From NCBI RefSeq assembly GCF_009193155.1, contig NZ_VUKD01000003.1:496001-560000 (forward strand): a stretch of DNA of 64,000 nt, given 5' to 3'. Below, one piece after another: positions 15,678 to 24,727 of this stretch (within the stretch, counting starts at the first letter, position 1; every line of letters begins with the position of its first letter). The stretch is from Georgenia subflava (GTDB lineage: Bacteria > Actinomycetota > Actinomycetes > Actinomycetales > Actinomycetaceae). The translations under genes were made by a program, and so were the position numbers. Under the pieces are notes generated by a model. It was not told where the DNA came from, did not search any database, and saw nothing but the letters and a program-made list of their open reading frames with translations.

Positions 15678-17459
15678 ATGGCCAGCACCACCCTCCTCGA
15701 CGCCGCACCCGGCGCCCGGCTGAGGCTCGACGACGTCACCCGGGCGGCCGACGGTCGGGGCGTCCCGGTCCAGCTCGGCCTGGACGAGATCGGGACCCCG
15801 CTCCACGAGGTCACGTTCGTCGTCGTCGACCTGGAGACGACCGGCGGCTCCCCCGCCGGCTCGGAGATCACGGAGATCGGCGCCGTCAAGGTCCGCGGCG
15901 GGGAGGTGCTCGGCGAGTTCCAGACGCTCGTGAACCCGGGGCTAGCGATCCCGCCGATGATCACCGTGCTGACCGGCATCACCAACGCGATGGTGATGGC
16001 GGCGCCTCCGATCACCGAGGTCCTGCCGGCCTTCCTCGAGTTCGCCGGCCTCGGCCACGGCACCGTGCTCGTGGCGCACAACGCCGGCTTCGACGTCGAC
16101 TTCCTGCGGCACGCGACCGAGCGGATGGACCTGGAGTGGCCGCGCCCGCAGGTCCTGGACACCGTCGCCCTGGCCCGACGAGTCGTCACCCGGGACGAGG
16201 CGCCCAACCACAAGCTGAGCACCCTCGCCGCGCTCTTCTCCACCGCCGTCACCCCCGACCACCGGGCCCTGCACGACGCCCGCGCCACCGTCGACGTCCT
16301 GCACGCGCTGCTCGGACGGGTCGGCCCGCTGGGGGTCACCCACCTGGAGGACCTGGCCACCGCGACGGACCCGGTCCCAGCGCGCCGACGCCGCAAGGTG
16401 AGCATGGCCGACGGCCTGCCCGACACCCCCGGGGTCTACCAGTTCGTCGGCCCGGGCGGCGAGGTGCTCTACGTCGGCACGGCGGTCAACCTGCGCCGCC
16501 GGGTCCGCCAGTACTTCACCGCGGCGGAGAAGCGTGCCCGCATCGGCGAGATGCTCGACATCGCCACCGGGGTGCGCACCGTCCCGTGCGCCACCGCCCT
16601 GGAGGCCCGTGTGCGCGAGCTCCGCCAGATCGCCGAGCTCGACCCCCCGTACAACCGCCGGTCCCGCCGGCCGGAGCGGCGGCCGTGGCTGCGGCTGACC
16701 GACGAGGCCTTCCCCCGCCTGAGCGTGGTGCGCCGGGTGCCCGCCACGGACCTGCACCGAGCGCTCGGCCCGTTCAGCAGCCGGGGCTCGGCAACCGCCG
16801 CGATGGAGGCGCTGCAGGAGATCGCCGGGCTGCGACGGTGCACGCCGCGGCTTCCCGCAGTCCCGCGGGCGGGGGCCAACGCCTGCGTGCTCGCCGAGAT
16901 GGGTCGGTGCGGGGCGCCTTGCACCGGTGGGCAGGACGGCCGCGCGTACGCCGTCGCCATCGCGCCGGTGCGGGCCGCGCTGGCGAGCGACGTCGACCAG
17001 GCCGTGGCGACCATCCGGGAGCGGATCGCCGGGCTGGCCGCGCAGCAGCGCTACGAGGAGGCCGCCACGGAGCGGGACAGGCTCCGCGCCCTGCTGCAGG
17101 GCGCCCGCCGCACCGAGCGGCTGCGACCGCTCGTCACCACCCCGGAGATCGTCGCGGCCCGCCGGCGCGACGAGGGCGGCTGGGAGATCGTCCTGGTCCG
17201 CCACGGTCGCCTGGCCGGCACGGCCGTGAGCCCGCACGGCGCGGACCCCATGGCAGTCGTGGCGTCGCTGCGGGCCGGCGGCGAGGCGGTGCCACCACCC
17301 GCGGACGCCTGCGGCGCCGCGCCGGTCGAGGAGAGCGAGCTCGTCGCCGACTGGCTGGAGCAGGCAGGCGTGCGCCTGGTCGACGTCGTGCCGGGACCCG
17401 AGCCGCTGGCGTGCCCGGTGCGCGGGGCTGCGCGACACGAGGTGCCCGGCAGGGGATGA
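15678..17459 (+). CDS. DEDD exonuclease fused to UvrC-like GIY-YIG domain
   Basis: 593-residue fusion known in actinobacteria (Rv2191 type). Residues about 45-215 form a DnaQ-like 3'-5' exonuclease, with VVDLETTGG (Exo I), VAHNAGFDVDFL (Exo II) and HRALHDARAT (Exo III). From about 245 there is a GIY-YIG endonuclease like the UvrC N-terminus (DTPGVYQFVGPGGEVLYVG), then a UvrB-contact-like helical region (ATIRERIAGLAAQQRYEEAA). The UvrC RNase H and HhH parts are absent. A role in DNA repair, perhaps excision at lesions, is inferred. Confidence 0.88.
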   Translation: MASTTLLDAAPGARLRLDDVTRAADGRGVPVQLGLDEIGTPLHEVTFVVVDLETTGGSPAGSEITEIGAVKVRGGEVLGEFQTLVNPGLAIPPMITVLTGITNAMVMAAPPITEVLPAFLEFAGLGHGTVLVAHNAGFDVDFLRHATERMDLEWPRPQVLDTVALARRVVTRDEAPNHKLSTLAALFSTAVTPDHRALHDARATVDVLHALLGRVGPLGVTHLEDLATATDPVPARRRRKVSMADGLPDTPGVYQFVGPGGEVLYVGTAVNLRRRVRQYFTAAEKRARIGEMLDIATGVRTVPCATALEARVRELRQIAELDPPYNRRSRRPERRPWLRLTDEAFPRLSVVRRVPATDLHRALGPFSSRGSATAAMEALQEIAGLRRCTPRLPAVPRAGANACVLAEMGRCGAPCTGGQDGRAYAVAIAPVRAALASDVDQAVATIRERIAGLAAQQRYEEAATERDRLRALLQGARRTERLRPLVTTPEIVAARRRDEGGWEIVLVRHGRLAGTAVSPHGADPMAVVASLRAGGEAVPPPADACGAAPVEESELVADWLEQAGVRLVDVVPGPEPLACPVRGAARHEVPGRG

Positions 17460-17529
17460 TGTGCGTGCACCGGTCCTCCCCCGCCCGCCGGCGGGCCACG
17501 GATCACCCCACCGCCGAGGAGACCAAGAC

Positions 17530-17808
17530 ATGCTGACCGCCATCGTGCTGATCGACGCCGACGCCGCCCGGATCCCCGAGGTCGCCCAGGAGGTGGCCGA
17601 GCTGGACGGCATCAGCGAGGTCTACTCCGTCACCGGCGACATCGACCTCATCGCCCTGGCGCGGGTGGCCCAGCACGAGGACCTGGCCAAGGTGGTGGCC
17701 GACAAGCTCGGGAAGGTCGAGGGCGTCGTCCGGACGCAGACGTACATCGCGTTCCAGGCCTACTCGCGCCACGACCTCGAGCAGGCTTTCCACATCGGGC
17801 TGGACTGA
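17530..17808 (+). CDS. Stand-alone Lrp/AsnC ligand-binding (RAM) domain protein
   Basis: 92-residue protein matching only the C-terminal RAM/ACT-like effector domain of Lrp/AsnC regulators (LTAIVLIDADAARIPEVAQE; EVYSVTGDIDLIALARV). The DNA-binding half is missing. Such proteins form dimers or octamers and bind amino acids, possibly modulating full-length Lrp partners. The ATG at 17530 has GAGGAG 9 nt upstream. It lies 70 nt after the nuclease gene and convergent with trpD, so a link to tryptophan metabolism is possible but unproven. Confidence 0.85.
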   Translation: MLTAIVLIDADAARIPEVAQEVAELDGISEVYSVTGDIDLIALARVAQHEDLAKVVADKLGKVEGVVRTQTYIAFQAYSRHDLEQAFHIGLD

Positions 17809-17873
17809 ACGAGCGGCCCGGGCGGGCGAGGGCCGTCGCCGTCTGGGCTTGCGAGATGGACGCGAACGAGGCC

Positions 17874-18953
17874 CTACCGCGTGAGGGCCACCCAGCGCTC
17901 CAGGAGCCCGGTGGCCGAGCCGGAGTCGACTGACCGGGCCGCGTGGTCGAGCCCGGACCGGAGCCGCTCGACCAGCGGGCCCGCGGTCGCTTCCGTCCCC
18001 GGCAACGAGGCCTCGGCCACGAGCGCCGCCGCTGCGTTGAGCAGGACCGCCTCGCGCACCGGCCCCGGGTCACCGGCGAGCACGCCGCGGGCGACACCGG
18101 CGTTGTAGCCGGCGTCCTGACCGCGCAGGTCGGCCACGGTCGCCGCGGCGAGGCCCAGCTCGCCGACGGCGTCGAGGGTGTGCTCGACGACGGCGCCGTC
18201 GCGGACCTCCCACACCTCGTTGATGGCGGTGGCGCTGAGCTCGTCGAGGCCGTTGCGGCCGCGGAACACCAGCGCCTGCGTGCCGCGCCCGGCGAGGACG
18301 CCGGCGACCAGCGGCGCGGTGCGGGCGTCGGCGACGCCGATCGCCCCGGCGCGCGGGCGGGCCGGGTTGGTCAGGGGCCCGAGGACGTTGAAGGCGGTCG
18401 CGACCGGCAGCTCGCGCCGCGTGGGGGCGGCGTGGCGCATCGACGGGTGGAAGAGGTTGGCGAAGCAGAACGTGATGCCGACCTGCTCGAAGACCTGCTG
18501 CACCCGCGGGATCGGCAGGTTCAGGTCCACCCCGAGGGCCTCGAGCACGTCCGCCGAGCCCGAGGACGAGGTGGACGCACGGTTGCCGTGCTTGACGACC
18601 CCCACACCGGCCCCGGCGATCACGAGCGAAGCCATCGTGGAGATGTTGACCGTGTGCATCCGGTCGCCACCGGTGCCGACGATGTCGACGACGTCGCGCG
18701 AGACCGTGATCGGTTCGGCGTGCGCCAGCATCGCGTCCGCCAGGCCGCGCAGCTCGTCGACCGTCTCGCCCTTGGTGCTCAGGCCCACGAGGAAGCCGGC
18801 GAGAATGACGGGCGTGGTCCGGCCGGTCATCACCTGGTCCATCACCCAGCCCGTCTCGGCCGCGCTCAGGTCCTCCCGATGCACCAGCCGGGCGATGAGG
18901 TCCGACCACGTGGGTGCCGCGTCGCCGGGCACCACGGTCTCCGTCGCGCTCAC
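17874..18953 (-). CDS. trpD: Anthranilate phosphoribosyltransferase
   Basis: 359-residue enzyme of tryptophan synthesis that joins anthranilate with phosphoribosyl pyrophosphate. [15 protein letters not shown] is the PRPP-binding motif, [21 protein letters not shown] the anthranilate/metal region, and [13 protein letters not shown] is also conserved. The GTG start at 18953 overlaps the stop of the receiver-like gene upstream as GTGA, giving translational coupling. The other trp genes are not in this window. Location next to ctaE matches mycobacteria (Rv2192c/Rv2193). Confidence 0.95.
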   Translation of the reverse strand: MSATETVVPGDAAPTWSDLIARLVHREDLSAAETGWVMDQVMTGRTTPVILAGFLVGLSTKGETVDELRGLADAMLAHAEPITVSRDVVDIVGTGGDRMHTVNISTMASLVIAGAGVGVVKHGNRASTSSSGSADVLEALGVDLNLPIPRVQQVFEQVGITFCFANLFHPSMRHAAPTRRELPVATAFNVLGPLTNPARPRAGAIGVADARTAPLVAGVLAGRGTQALVFRGRNGLDELSATAINEVWEVRDGAVVEHTLDAVGELGLAAATVADLRGQDAGYNAGVARGVLAGDPGPVREAVLLNAAAALVAEASLPGTEATAGPLVERLRSGLDHAARSVDSGSATGLLERWVALTR

Positions 18954-19384
18954 CGTGCCTGGCGTGCGCGCAGGAGTGCGGCCACCGCCTCCTGCAGGGC
19001 GACGGGGTCCAGCGGTGCCTGGACGACGGCGTCCGCGTCCGCCCACACCGCGAGCCAGGCGTCCTGGGGGCGGGCGGTGAGGATCAGCACCGGCGGGCAG
19101 TTGTAGATCTCGTTCTTGAGCTGGCGGGAGACGGCCATGCCCCCGACCTTGCCGGTCTCGCCGTCGAGGACCAGCAGGGCGAAGTCGCCCTCCTCGACCT
19201 TCTTCACCACTCCGGCGTGCGTGGCCGACTCCGTCCAGCGCACCAGCGGCAGGCCCTTGCCGGGTCGCCTGCCCACTGCGGCCATCACGGCCCGGCGGGT
19301 GTCGACGTCGTCGCTGTAGATCAGCAGGTCGACCGTCTCCGCCTTGTCCGCCGTGCGGGCGGTGCCGATCTCGGTGGTGGCCAT
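18950..19384 (-). CDS. Receiver-like protein coupled to trpD
   Basis: 144-residue protein with one CheY-like fold and no output domain. An acidic pair (YSDDVDTRR) follows the first strand. [12 protein letters not shown] places an aspartate where phosphorylation normally occurs. [14 protein letters not shown] gives the conserved Thr region, but the usual Lys near the end is not evident, so phosphotransfer is uncertain. The ATG at 19384 is the only start giving a sensible N-terminus. Its stop overlaps the trpD start by 4 nt. No histidine kinase is nearby. Function unknown. Confidence 0.7.
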   Translation of the reverse strand: MATTEIGTARTADKAETVDLLIYSDDVDTRRAVMAAVGRRPGKGLPLVRWTESATHAGVVKKVEEGDFALLVLDGETGKVGGMAVSRQLKNEIYNCPPVLILTARPQDAWLAVWADADAVVQAPLDPVALQEAVAALLRARQAR

Positions 19385-19762
19385 CGTCGTCCTCCAGGGC
19401 AGTGGCACGACCGGCGTGGGACCGGGCGTGGGGAATCGGTGCACGGACGGTGCGGTGACCCCGCCGTCCTTTCCCGTCATCGTAGTGCTGACCCCGCCCC
19501 GTGGTGGAACCGCCCGCCCGTCGAGCGCGTTGGACGAGGTACTCCCGCCCTGCGGGCACCCGGTGCACCTCGTCAGGGTGATCTCGGCCACGTCCGGGAC
19601 GCCGGATGCCGACATTTCCGGCGGATCCGGCACCGGGCACGCCGGAACCGGCCGCACCCGGGCGGGACCTTTCGGCGGAACGGCGCTGGATGGTCGGCCG
19701 GCCACGGACTCGCGCACGGACTAAGTGGCCAGATCGGGGTCGACCTGCGCCATAATGACAGC
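19385..19762. other. Divergent intergenic region between receiver/trpD and ctaE-qcr operons
   Basis: No gene seen in 378 nt. A possible minus-strand -10 TACGAT lies at 19484-19479, leaving about a 90-nt leader for the receiver gene. On the plus strand CATAAT (19751-19756), close to the TATAAT consensus, precedes the ctaE GTG by 6 nt. A stretch of short inverted GCCGG/CCGGC motifs lies at 19600-19650 without a clear hairpin. Confidence 0.5.
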
Positions 19763-20416
19763 GTGTCGTCATCTACTGCTGCCCCGAGCACCTCCGTCGT
19801 GCAGGTGACCAGGCCGAACACGCTGTCGGTCGGGGTCATCGTCTGGCTGTCCAGCGAGCTGATGTTCTTCGCGGGCCTCTTCGCCATGTACTTCACGCAC
19901 CGCTCGGTCGCGGGGCCGGAGGCGTGGGCGGAGTCGTCCAGCGTGCTGAACTTCCCGTTCGCCCTCGTGAACACCACGATCCTGGTGCTCAGCTCGGTCA
20001 CCTGCCAGATGGGCGTCTTCGCCGCCGAGCGCTTCCAGGGGCGCCGGACCGGGTCGCTGCTCAACGTGGCGCGCTGGGGCATGCAGGAGTGGTACACGCT
20101 GACCTTCATCATGGGGTCGGTCTTCGTCGCCGGTCAGGTCACCGAGTACGCCGAGCTGATCCAGCACGGCATGACGATCTCGGCGAGCACCTACGGCTCG
20201 GTCTTCTACATCACCACCGGTTTCCACGCGCTGCACGTCATCGGTGGCCTCGTCGCCTTCCTGTTCGTCCTCGGACGCTCGTTCACCGCCCGCAAGTTCG
20301 GGCACCTGGAGGCCGGCAGCGCCGTCGTGACCTCCTACTACTGGCACTTCGTCGACGTCGTCTGGATCGGTCTCTTCTTCATCATCTACGTCCTGGACTA
20401 CGTGCTGGTCCAGTAA
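19763..20416 (+). CDS. ctaE: Cytochrome c oxidase subunit III
   Basis: 217-residue integral membrane subunit of the aa3 oxidase with five apparent helices. Hallmarks are [20 protein letters not shown] near the N-terminus, the conserved FHALHVIGG, and [16 protein letters not shown] at the C-terminus. It is first in ctaE-qcrC-qcrA-qcrB, the usual actinobacterial arrangement linking oxidase and bc complexes. The GTG at 19763 is set by the CATAAT hexamer 6 nt upstream and by the length of homologs. Confidence 0.95.
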   Translation: MSSSTAAPSTSVVQVTRPNTLSVGVIVWLSSELMFFAGLFAMYFTHRSVAGPEAWAESSSVLNFPFALVNTTILVLSSVTCQMGVFAAERFQGRRTGSLLNVARWGMQEWYTLTFIMGSVFVAGQVTEYAELIQHGMTISASTYGSVFYITTGFHALHVIGGLVAFLFVLGRSFTARKFGHLEAGSAVVTSYYWHFVDVVWIGLFFIIYVLDYVLVQ

Positions 20417-20467
20417 GTAGCCCGTCAGCTTCCCCTAACCGCTCCGACCCGAACGAGGACGTCCATC

Positions 20468-21247
20468 GTGAAGGCACTCGCCGCAAGCAGGAGAAGCCGG
20501 TACGCACCGGCCGTGCTCCTGCTGCTCGCCCTGATCCTGACCGGCGCGCTGTACGCCGTGCTGGCCCCCAAACCCGCCACCGCCACCACCGGCGACACGG
20601 CGGACGTCGAGGCCGGTGCCGCGCTGTTCCGGGCCAACTGCTCCACCTGCCACGGCCTCGAGGCCGAGGGCACCGACCTGGCGCCCTCGCTCATCGGCGT
20701 CGGGGCCGCCTCCGTGGACTTCCAGATGGCCACCGGCCGCATGCCGATGGCCAACAACTCCCCGCAGGCCGAGGCCAAGCCGCCGCAGTTCGACGCGGAG
20801 CAGATCAGCCAGGTCGCCGCGTACGTCGCCTCCCTGGCCCCCGGCCCGGCGATCCCGGACGCCGACCAGGTCGACCCGGCCGGCGGTGACCCGGTCAACG
20901 GCATGGCCCTCTTCCGCACCAACTGCGCCATGTGCCACAACGCCGTCGGCGCCGGCGGTGCGCTGAGCGAGGGCAAGTACGCGCCCGCGCTGTACGACTC
21001 GACCCCGACCGAGATCTACGAGGCCATGCTCACCGGCCCGCAGTCGATGCCGGTCTTCAACGAGGCGAACATCGACCCGCAGGGCAAGCAGGACATCATC
21101 GCCTACCTCGTGGAGCAGCGCGAGACCTCCGTCGGGGGCATCACGCTCGGCTCGCTCGGCCCGGTCGCCGAGGGCCTGTGGGTGTGGATCGTGGGGATCG
21201 GCGGCCTCATCGGCGCCGCCGTGTGGATCGGAGCGAAGTCGTCGTGA
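20468..21247 (+). CDS. qcrC: Diheme cytochrome c subunit of the bcc complex
   Basis: 259-residue protein with an N-terminal membrane helix (VLLLLALILTGALYAVL), two CXXCH heme sites (CSTCH, Cys58-His62; CAMCH, Cys153-His157), and a C-terminal anchor (GLWVWIVGIGGLIGAAVWIG). The two heme c groups carry electrons from the Rieske protein directly to the CtaC CuA centre, replacing a soluble cytochrome c. GTG start with GAGGAC upstream. Its stop overlaps the qcrA start (GTGA). Confidence 0.95.
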   Translation: MKALAASRRSRYAPAVLLLLALILTGALYAVLAPKPATATTGDTADVEAGAALFRANCSTCHGLEAEGTDLAPSLIGVGAASVDFQMATGRMPMANNSPQAEAKPPQFDAEQISQVAAYVASLAPGPAIPDADQVDPAGGDPVNGMALFRTNCAMCHNAVGAGGALSEGKYAPALYDSTPTEIYEAMLTGPQSMPVFNEANIDPQGKQDIIAYLVEQRETSVGGITLGSLGPVAEGLWVWIVGIGGLIGAAVWIGAKSS

Positions 21248-22299
21248 GCACTGAGCAGCACCTCGCGCCCCCTGCGGCGCAGCAGCCCGAGCTCTTCGAG
21301 AACCCGGGGCTCGAGGAGCACCGCGGCCGGCTCTCGGACAAGGACCCGAGGGCCGCCAAGCGGGTCGAGCTCCAGATCGCCATCCTCTTCGGCATCTCCG
21401 TCCTGGGCTCGATCGCCGCCGTGGTGGGGTACTTCGCGATCCCGCTCGACAGCACCCTGGGCAACGTCCGCCTCTCCAACCTCGTCCTCGGGGTCGGGCT
21501 CGGCCTGGGCATGCTCGGCATCGGCGTGGCGGCGATCCACTGGGCCAAGTCGCTGATGTCGACCGTGGAGTACATCGAGGAGCGACACCCCCAGCGCTCC
21601 TCCGACGAGACCCGCGCCACCGCCGCCGCCATGATGAAGCACGGGGTCGAGGACTCCGGCATCGGGCGTCGACCGGTGCTCAAGGGCGCCGTCGCCGGCG
21701 CCGCCGCGCTGGCCCCGCTGCCGTTCCTGGTCCCGCTCGTCGGCAACCTCGGCGACGACTGGAACGTCAGCAAGTTCCGGCACACCCTCTGGGGCGAGAC
21801 GCCGGAGGAGTTCTCCGGCCAGCTGCCCGACGGCGGTCTCGGCCGCCGGCTGGCCATCGACCCGACCGACACGCCGATCCGGGCCGCCGACGTCACCATC
21901 GGCTCGGTCTTCCACGTCATCCCGCACGGCCTCAACGAGGCGGAGCACTTCTACGAGGAGAAGGCGAAGGCCGTCGTCCTCCTGGTGCGGCTCGACCCGA
22001 CCCTGCTGAAGGAGCCGGACAACCGCAAGGACTGGTCCTACGAGGGCATCGTGGCGTACTCGAAGATCTGCACGCACGTCGGCTGCCCGGTGGCGCTGTA
22101 CGAGCAGCAGACCCACCACCTGCTGTGCCCGTGCCACCAGTCCACCTTCGACATCACCGATCAGGCCAAGGTGGTCTTCGGGCCGGCCAAGCGTCCGCTG
22201 CCCCAGCTGCCGATCGCCGTCGACGACGAGGGCTATCTCGTCGCCCGCAGCGACTTCGACGAGCCGATCGGCCCGAGCTACTGGGAGCGTCTGAAGTGA
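21244..22299 (+). CDS. qcrA: Rieske iron-sulfur subunit of the bcc complex
   Basis: 351-residue actinobacterial Rieske protein with three predicted N-terminal helices (about 48-70, 83-108, 140-162). The C-terminal 2Fe-2S domain has CTHVGC (276-281) and CPCHQS (295-300), giving the Cys-His pairs. It takes electrons from menaquinol at QcrB and passes them to QcrC. Start and stop overlap the neighbours by 4 nt on both sides, so synthesis of the three subunits is coupled. Confidence 0.95.
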   Translation: MSTEQHLAPPAAQQPELFENPGLEEHRGRLSDKDPRAAKRVELQIAILFGISVLGSIAAVVGYFAIPLDSTLGNVRLSNLVLGVGLGLGMLGIGVAAIHWAKSLMSTVEYIEERHPQRSSDETRATAAAMMKHGVEDSGIGRRPVLKGAVAGAAALAPLPFLVPLVGNLGDDWNVSKFRHTLWGETPEEFSGQLPDGGLGRRLAIDPTDTPIRAADVTIGSVFHVIPHGLNEAEHFYEEKAKAVVLLVRLDPTLLKEPDNRKDWSYEGIVAYSKICTHVGCPVALYEQQTHHLLCPCHQSTFDITDQAKVVFGPAKRPLPQLPIAVDDEGYLVARSDFDEPIGPSYWERLK

Positions 22300-24086
22300 G
22301 CATCTCGTCCACCGCACCCACGGCGTCACCGTCCGGCGAGTACAAGCCCTCCAAGGCGATGGGCGCCACCGCCGACGTCCTGGACAGCCGGGTCGGCATC
22401 GCCGGCGTCGTGAAGTTCATCTCGCGCAAGATCTTCCCCGAGCACTGGTCCTTCCTCCTCGGTGAGATCGCGCTGTGGAGCTTCGTCGTGCTGATCCTGA
22501 CCGGGATCTTCATGACGATGTTCTTCGAGCCGTCGATGACCCACACGACCTACCCCGAGGACGCCCTCCCGGTGTCCCACCAGGGCATGGAGATGTCCGC
22601 GGCCTACGCCTCGACGGTCTACATGTCCTTCGAGGTCAAGGGTGGTCTGCTCATGCGGCAGATGCACCACTGGGCCGCGCTGCTGTTCATGGCGGCGATC
22701 GTCACCCACGCCTTCCGGATCTTCTTCACCGGCGCCTTCCGCAAGCCGCGCGAGATCAACTACCTCGTGGGCTTCACCCTGATGATCCTGGGCCTGGCCG
22801 CGGGCTTCTCCGGCTACTCCCTCCCCGACGACGTGCTCTCCGGCAACGGCCTGCGCATCGCCGACGGCGTCGCCAAGTCGATCCCGATCATCGGCTCCTA
22901 CGCGAGCTACGGCTTGTTCGGCGGCGAGTTCCCCGGCACCGACATCATCCCCAGGCTGTTCACCGTGCACATCCTGCTGGTCCCCGCCGCCATCGTCGCG
23001 CTGGTGACCGTGCACCTGATCCTCATGGTCGTGCACAAGCACACCCAGTACCCCGGTGTCGGCCGGTCGAACAAGGTCGTGGTCGGCTACCCGGCGTTCC
23101 CGGTGTACGCCGTCAAGATGGCCGGCTTCTTCTTCATCGTCTTCGGGTTCCTGGCGATGATGGGCGCCTTCATGGCGATCAACAACGTCTGGAACTACGG
23201 CCCGTACGACCCCTCCCCCGTCTCCGCCGGCGCGCAGCCGGACTGGTACATGCTCTTCCTCGAGGGCTCGCTGCGGCTGATGCCGGGCTGGGAGATCGTC
23301 ATCGGCGGCTACACGCTGTCGCTGAACATCCTCATCCCCGGCGTGGTCATCCCGGGCCTGCTGTTCACCTTCCTGGCCCTGTACCCGTTCATCGAGGCGG
23401 CCGCGACCAACGACCGGCGCGAGCACCACATCCTCGACCGCCCGCGCAACGTGCCGGTCCGGACTGGCCTCGGCGTGGGTTATCTGACGGCGTTCGGCAT
23501 CCTCGTGCTGGCCGGGTCGAACGACCTGATCGCGACGCACTTCGACCTGTCGATCAACGACATCACCTGGGCGTTCCGGATCCTGTTCTTCGTCGCCCCG
23601 GTCGTGGCGTTCATCGTGACGAAGCGGATCTGCCTCGGCCTGCAGCGGCGGGACCGCGAGCTGGCCCTGCACGGGCACGAGACCGGCCGGGTCGTCCAGC
23701 TCGCCAACGGCGCGTTCATGGAGGTACACAAGCCGCTCACCGACGAGGAGCGCTGGATCCTCGTCGCCCACGAGCCGCACCGCCCGATCGAGATCGAGCC
23801 CGCGACGGACCGGAACGGTGTGGACCGGCCCGGGTACCGGATCGACGCGGTGCGGCAGAAGCTCTCGCAGTTCTTCTACGAGGACCGTGTCGAGCCGGTC
23901 ACGCCGGCCGAGCTCGCGGCCGCCGGGCACCACCCGCAGATCGAGGAGACCGGTCACCACGCCGAGGGCATCCACGGTGGCGCGGTGGCGCTGGACCACT
24001 TCCCCACGACCACGCACGGCAGCGGCGACGAGGAGTCGGCCCGCGGCGGCTCCGTGGCCACCCTGGCACGGTCCGAGCGGCGCTGA
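22296..24086 (+). CDS. qcrB: Cytochrome b subunit of the bcc complex
   Basis: 596-residue membrane protein that binds two b hemes and the quinol sites. MRQMHHWAALLFMAAIVTHAFRIFFTG contains the heme-ligand histidine pair region, and FTVHILLVPAAIVALVTVHL the second. PDWYMLF is the PEWY-like quinol-site motif. The long cytoplasmic tail (after about 450) is His/Glu-rich, as in other actinobacteria. It ends the ctaE-qcrCAB operon with a hairpin 28 nt downstream. Confidence 0.95.
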   Translation: MSISSTAPTASPSGEYKPSKAMGATADVLDSRVGIAGVVKFISRKIFPEHWSFLLGEIALWSFVVLILTGIFMTMFFEPSMTHTTYPEDALPVSHQGMEMSAAYASTVYMSFEVKGGLLMRQMHHWAALLFMAAIVTHAFRIFFTGAFRKPREINYLVGFTLMILGLAAGFSGYSLPDDVLSGNGLRIADGVAKSIPIIGSYASYGLFGGEFPGTDIIPRLFTVHILLVPAAIVALVTVHLILMVVHKHTQYPGVGRSNKVVVGYPAFPVYAVKMAGFFFIVFGFLAMMGAFMAINNVWNYGPYDPSPVSAGAQPDWYMLFLEGSLRLMPGWEIVIGGYTLSLNILIPGVVIPGLLFTFLALYPFIEAAATNDRREHHILDRPRNVPVRTGLGVGYLTAFGILVLAGSNDLIATHFDLSINDITWAFRILFFVAPVVAFIVTKRICLGLQRRDRELALHGHETGRVVQLANGAFMEVHKPLTDEERWILVAHEPHRPIEIEPATDRNGVDRPGYRIDAVRQKLSQFFYEDRVEPVTPAELAAAGHHPQIEETGHHAEGIHGGAVALDHFPTTTHGSGDEESARGGSVATLARSERR

Positions 24087-24114
24087 CCCGGCAGACGACG
24101 CGACGCTCTCCCGG

Positions 24115-24146
24115 CGACGGCCGGCCCTACCCAGGGCCGGCCGTCG
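24115..24146 (+). terminator. Terminator of the ctaE-qcrCAB operon
   Basis: 14-bp perfect stem (CGACGGCCGGCCCT) with loop ACCC. The 3' flank TCGTCGTTCGG is only weakly T-rich. The 3' half of the hairpin belongs to the first unit of the adjoining tandem repeat. Confidence 0.75.
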
Positions 24147-24237
24147 TCGTTCGGTCGGTGGTCCTGCCCAGGGCCGGCCCTCGTCGTCGTTCGGTGTGGC
24201 CCTACCCAGGGCCCGCCCTCGTCGTCGTTCGGTCAGG
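24126..24237. repeat. Three 37-38-bp tandem repeats after qcrB
   Basis: Units begin with CCTACCCAGGGCCGGCC (or one-base variants) at 24126, 24163 and 24201 and end with TCGTCGTTCGGT. Each contains the 3' arm of the terminator stem, so the array may have grown by duplication of the terminator. Confidence 0.8.
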
Positions 24238-24308
24238 ACGGTGGCTCGCGGCCGTCGGGTCCGCCGCGCTCACTGTAGGCATGTGTCGCGCCCACTGTCG
24301 GAGCACAG

Positions 24309-24355
24309 GTGTGGTGAGGATTCGGTGCGGATGCTGCACCGAAACCTCACCACAC
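24309..24355. repeat. 20-bp inverted repeat with 7-nt loop
   Basis: Arms GTGTGGTGAGGATTCGGTGC (24309-24328) and 24336-24355 pair with a single mismatch. The outer part CCTCACCACAC recurs in the tandem units just downstream and, on the minus strand, in the promoter region at 57.7 kb. It is either a second terminator or a repeat element. Confidence 0.7.
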
Positions 24356-24360
24356 TTCTG

Positions 24361-24494
24361 GTCGCGCATGTCCTCACCACACCCGCGCCCCCCCATCGCG
24401 CATGTCCTCACCACACCCGCGCCCCCCATCGCGCATGTCCGCACCACCCCCGCGCCTCTCATCGCGTATGTCCGCACCACCCCCAGCGCCTCTC
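24361..24494. repeat. Four 33-34-bp tandem repeats before sodA
   Basis: Units share TCGCGCATGTCCTCACCAC and begin near 24362, 24396, 24429 and 24462, with a degenerate fifth copy following. A 33-nt period keeps reading frames open on both strands (repeating undecapeptides), but no start signal or family match supports coding. With the features above it fills the 641-nt gap between qcrB and sodA, whose remaining part holds TAGGTT (24637-24642), a likely sodA -10. Confidence 0.8.
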
Positions 24495-24727
24495 CTCACC
24501 TCCGCGCCACCTCTTCCGCTCACCGCGCACGTCCCGGCAGCCGGTGAGCGGTCGTCCGAGCGGGATCCTCGCGGCGCGCCGACCCCCTGGACGCGCCCGC
24601 CACAGTCTGGACGAGCGGGAACAGAAGCGGACGGATTAGGTTGGACCATGTGAGCGGGTTCATCCCCGATCGACCGAGCAACGCGGTGCCAGCAGCGGCA
24701 CCGCCCGAGACGCCAGGAGGACCATTC

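Noticed and set aside
12470-16426. 1318-codon minus-strand open frame across fadD and the nuclease gene
   Set aside because: Only its first 400 nt (3' end) is real, being the glucokinase C-terminus. The rest is an antisense shadow of fadD and the nuclease, with Arg/Gly/Ala-rich low-complexity content.
24202-24480. Minus-strand ORF with repeating undecapeptides (GAGVVRTCAMG) in the pre-sodA array
   Set aside because: The open frame follows from a 33-bp tandem unit; no ribosome site, no start context and no similarity to a protein family.
24361-24494. Possible CRISPR array
   Set aside because: Units are contiguous 33-34-bp tandem copies without unique spacers, and no cas gene is present in the window. 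The same applies to the arrays at 15.5, 34.6, 38.1, 50.0 and 54.2 kb.
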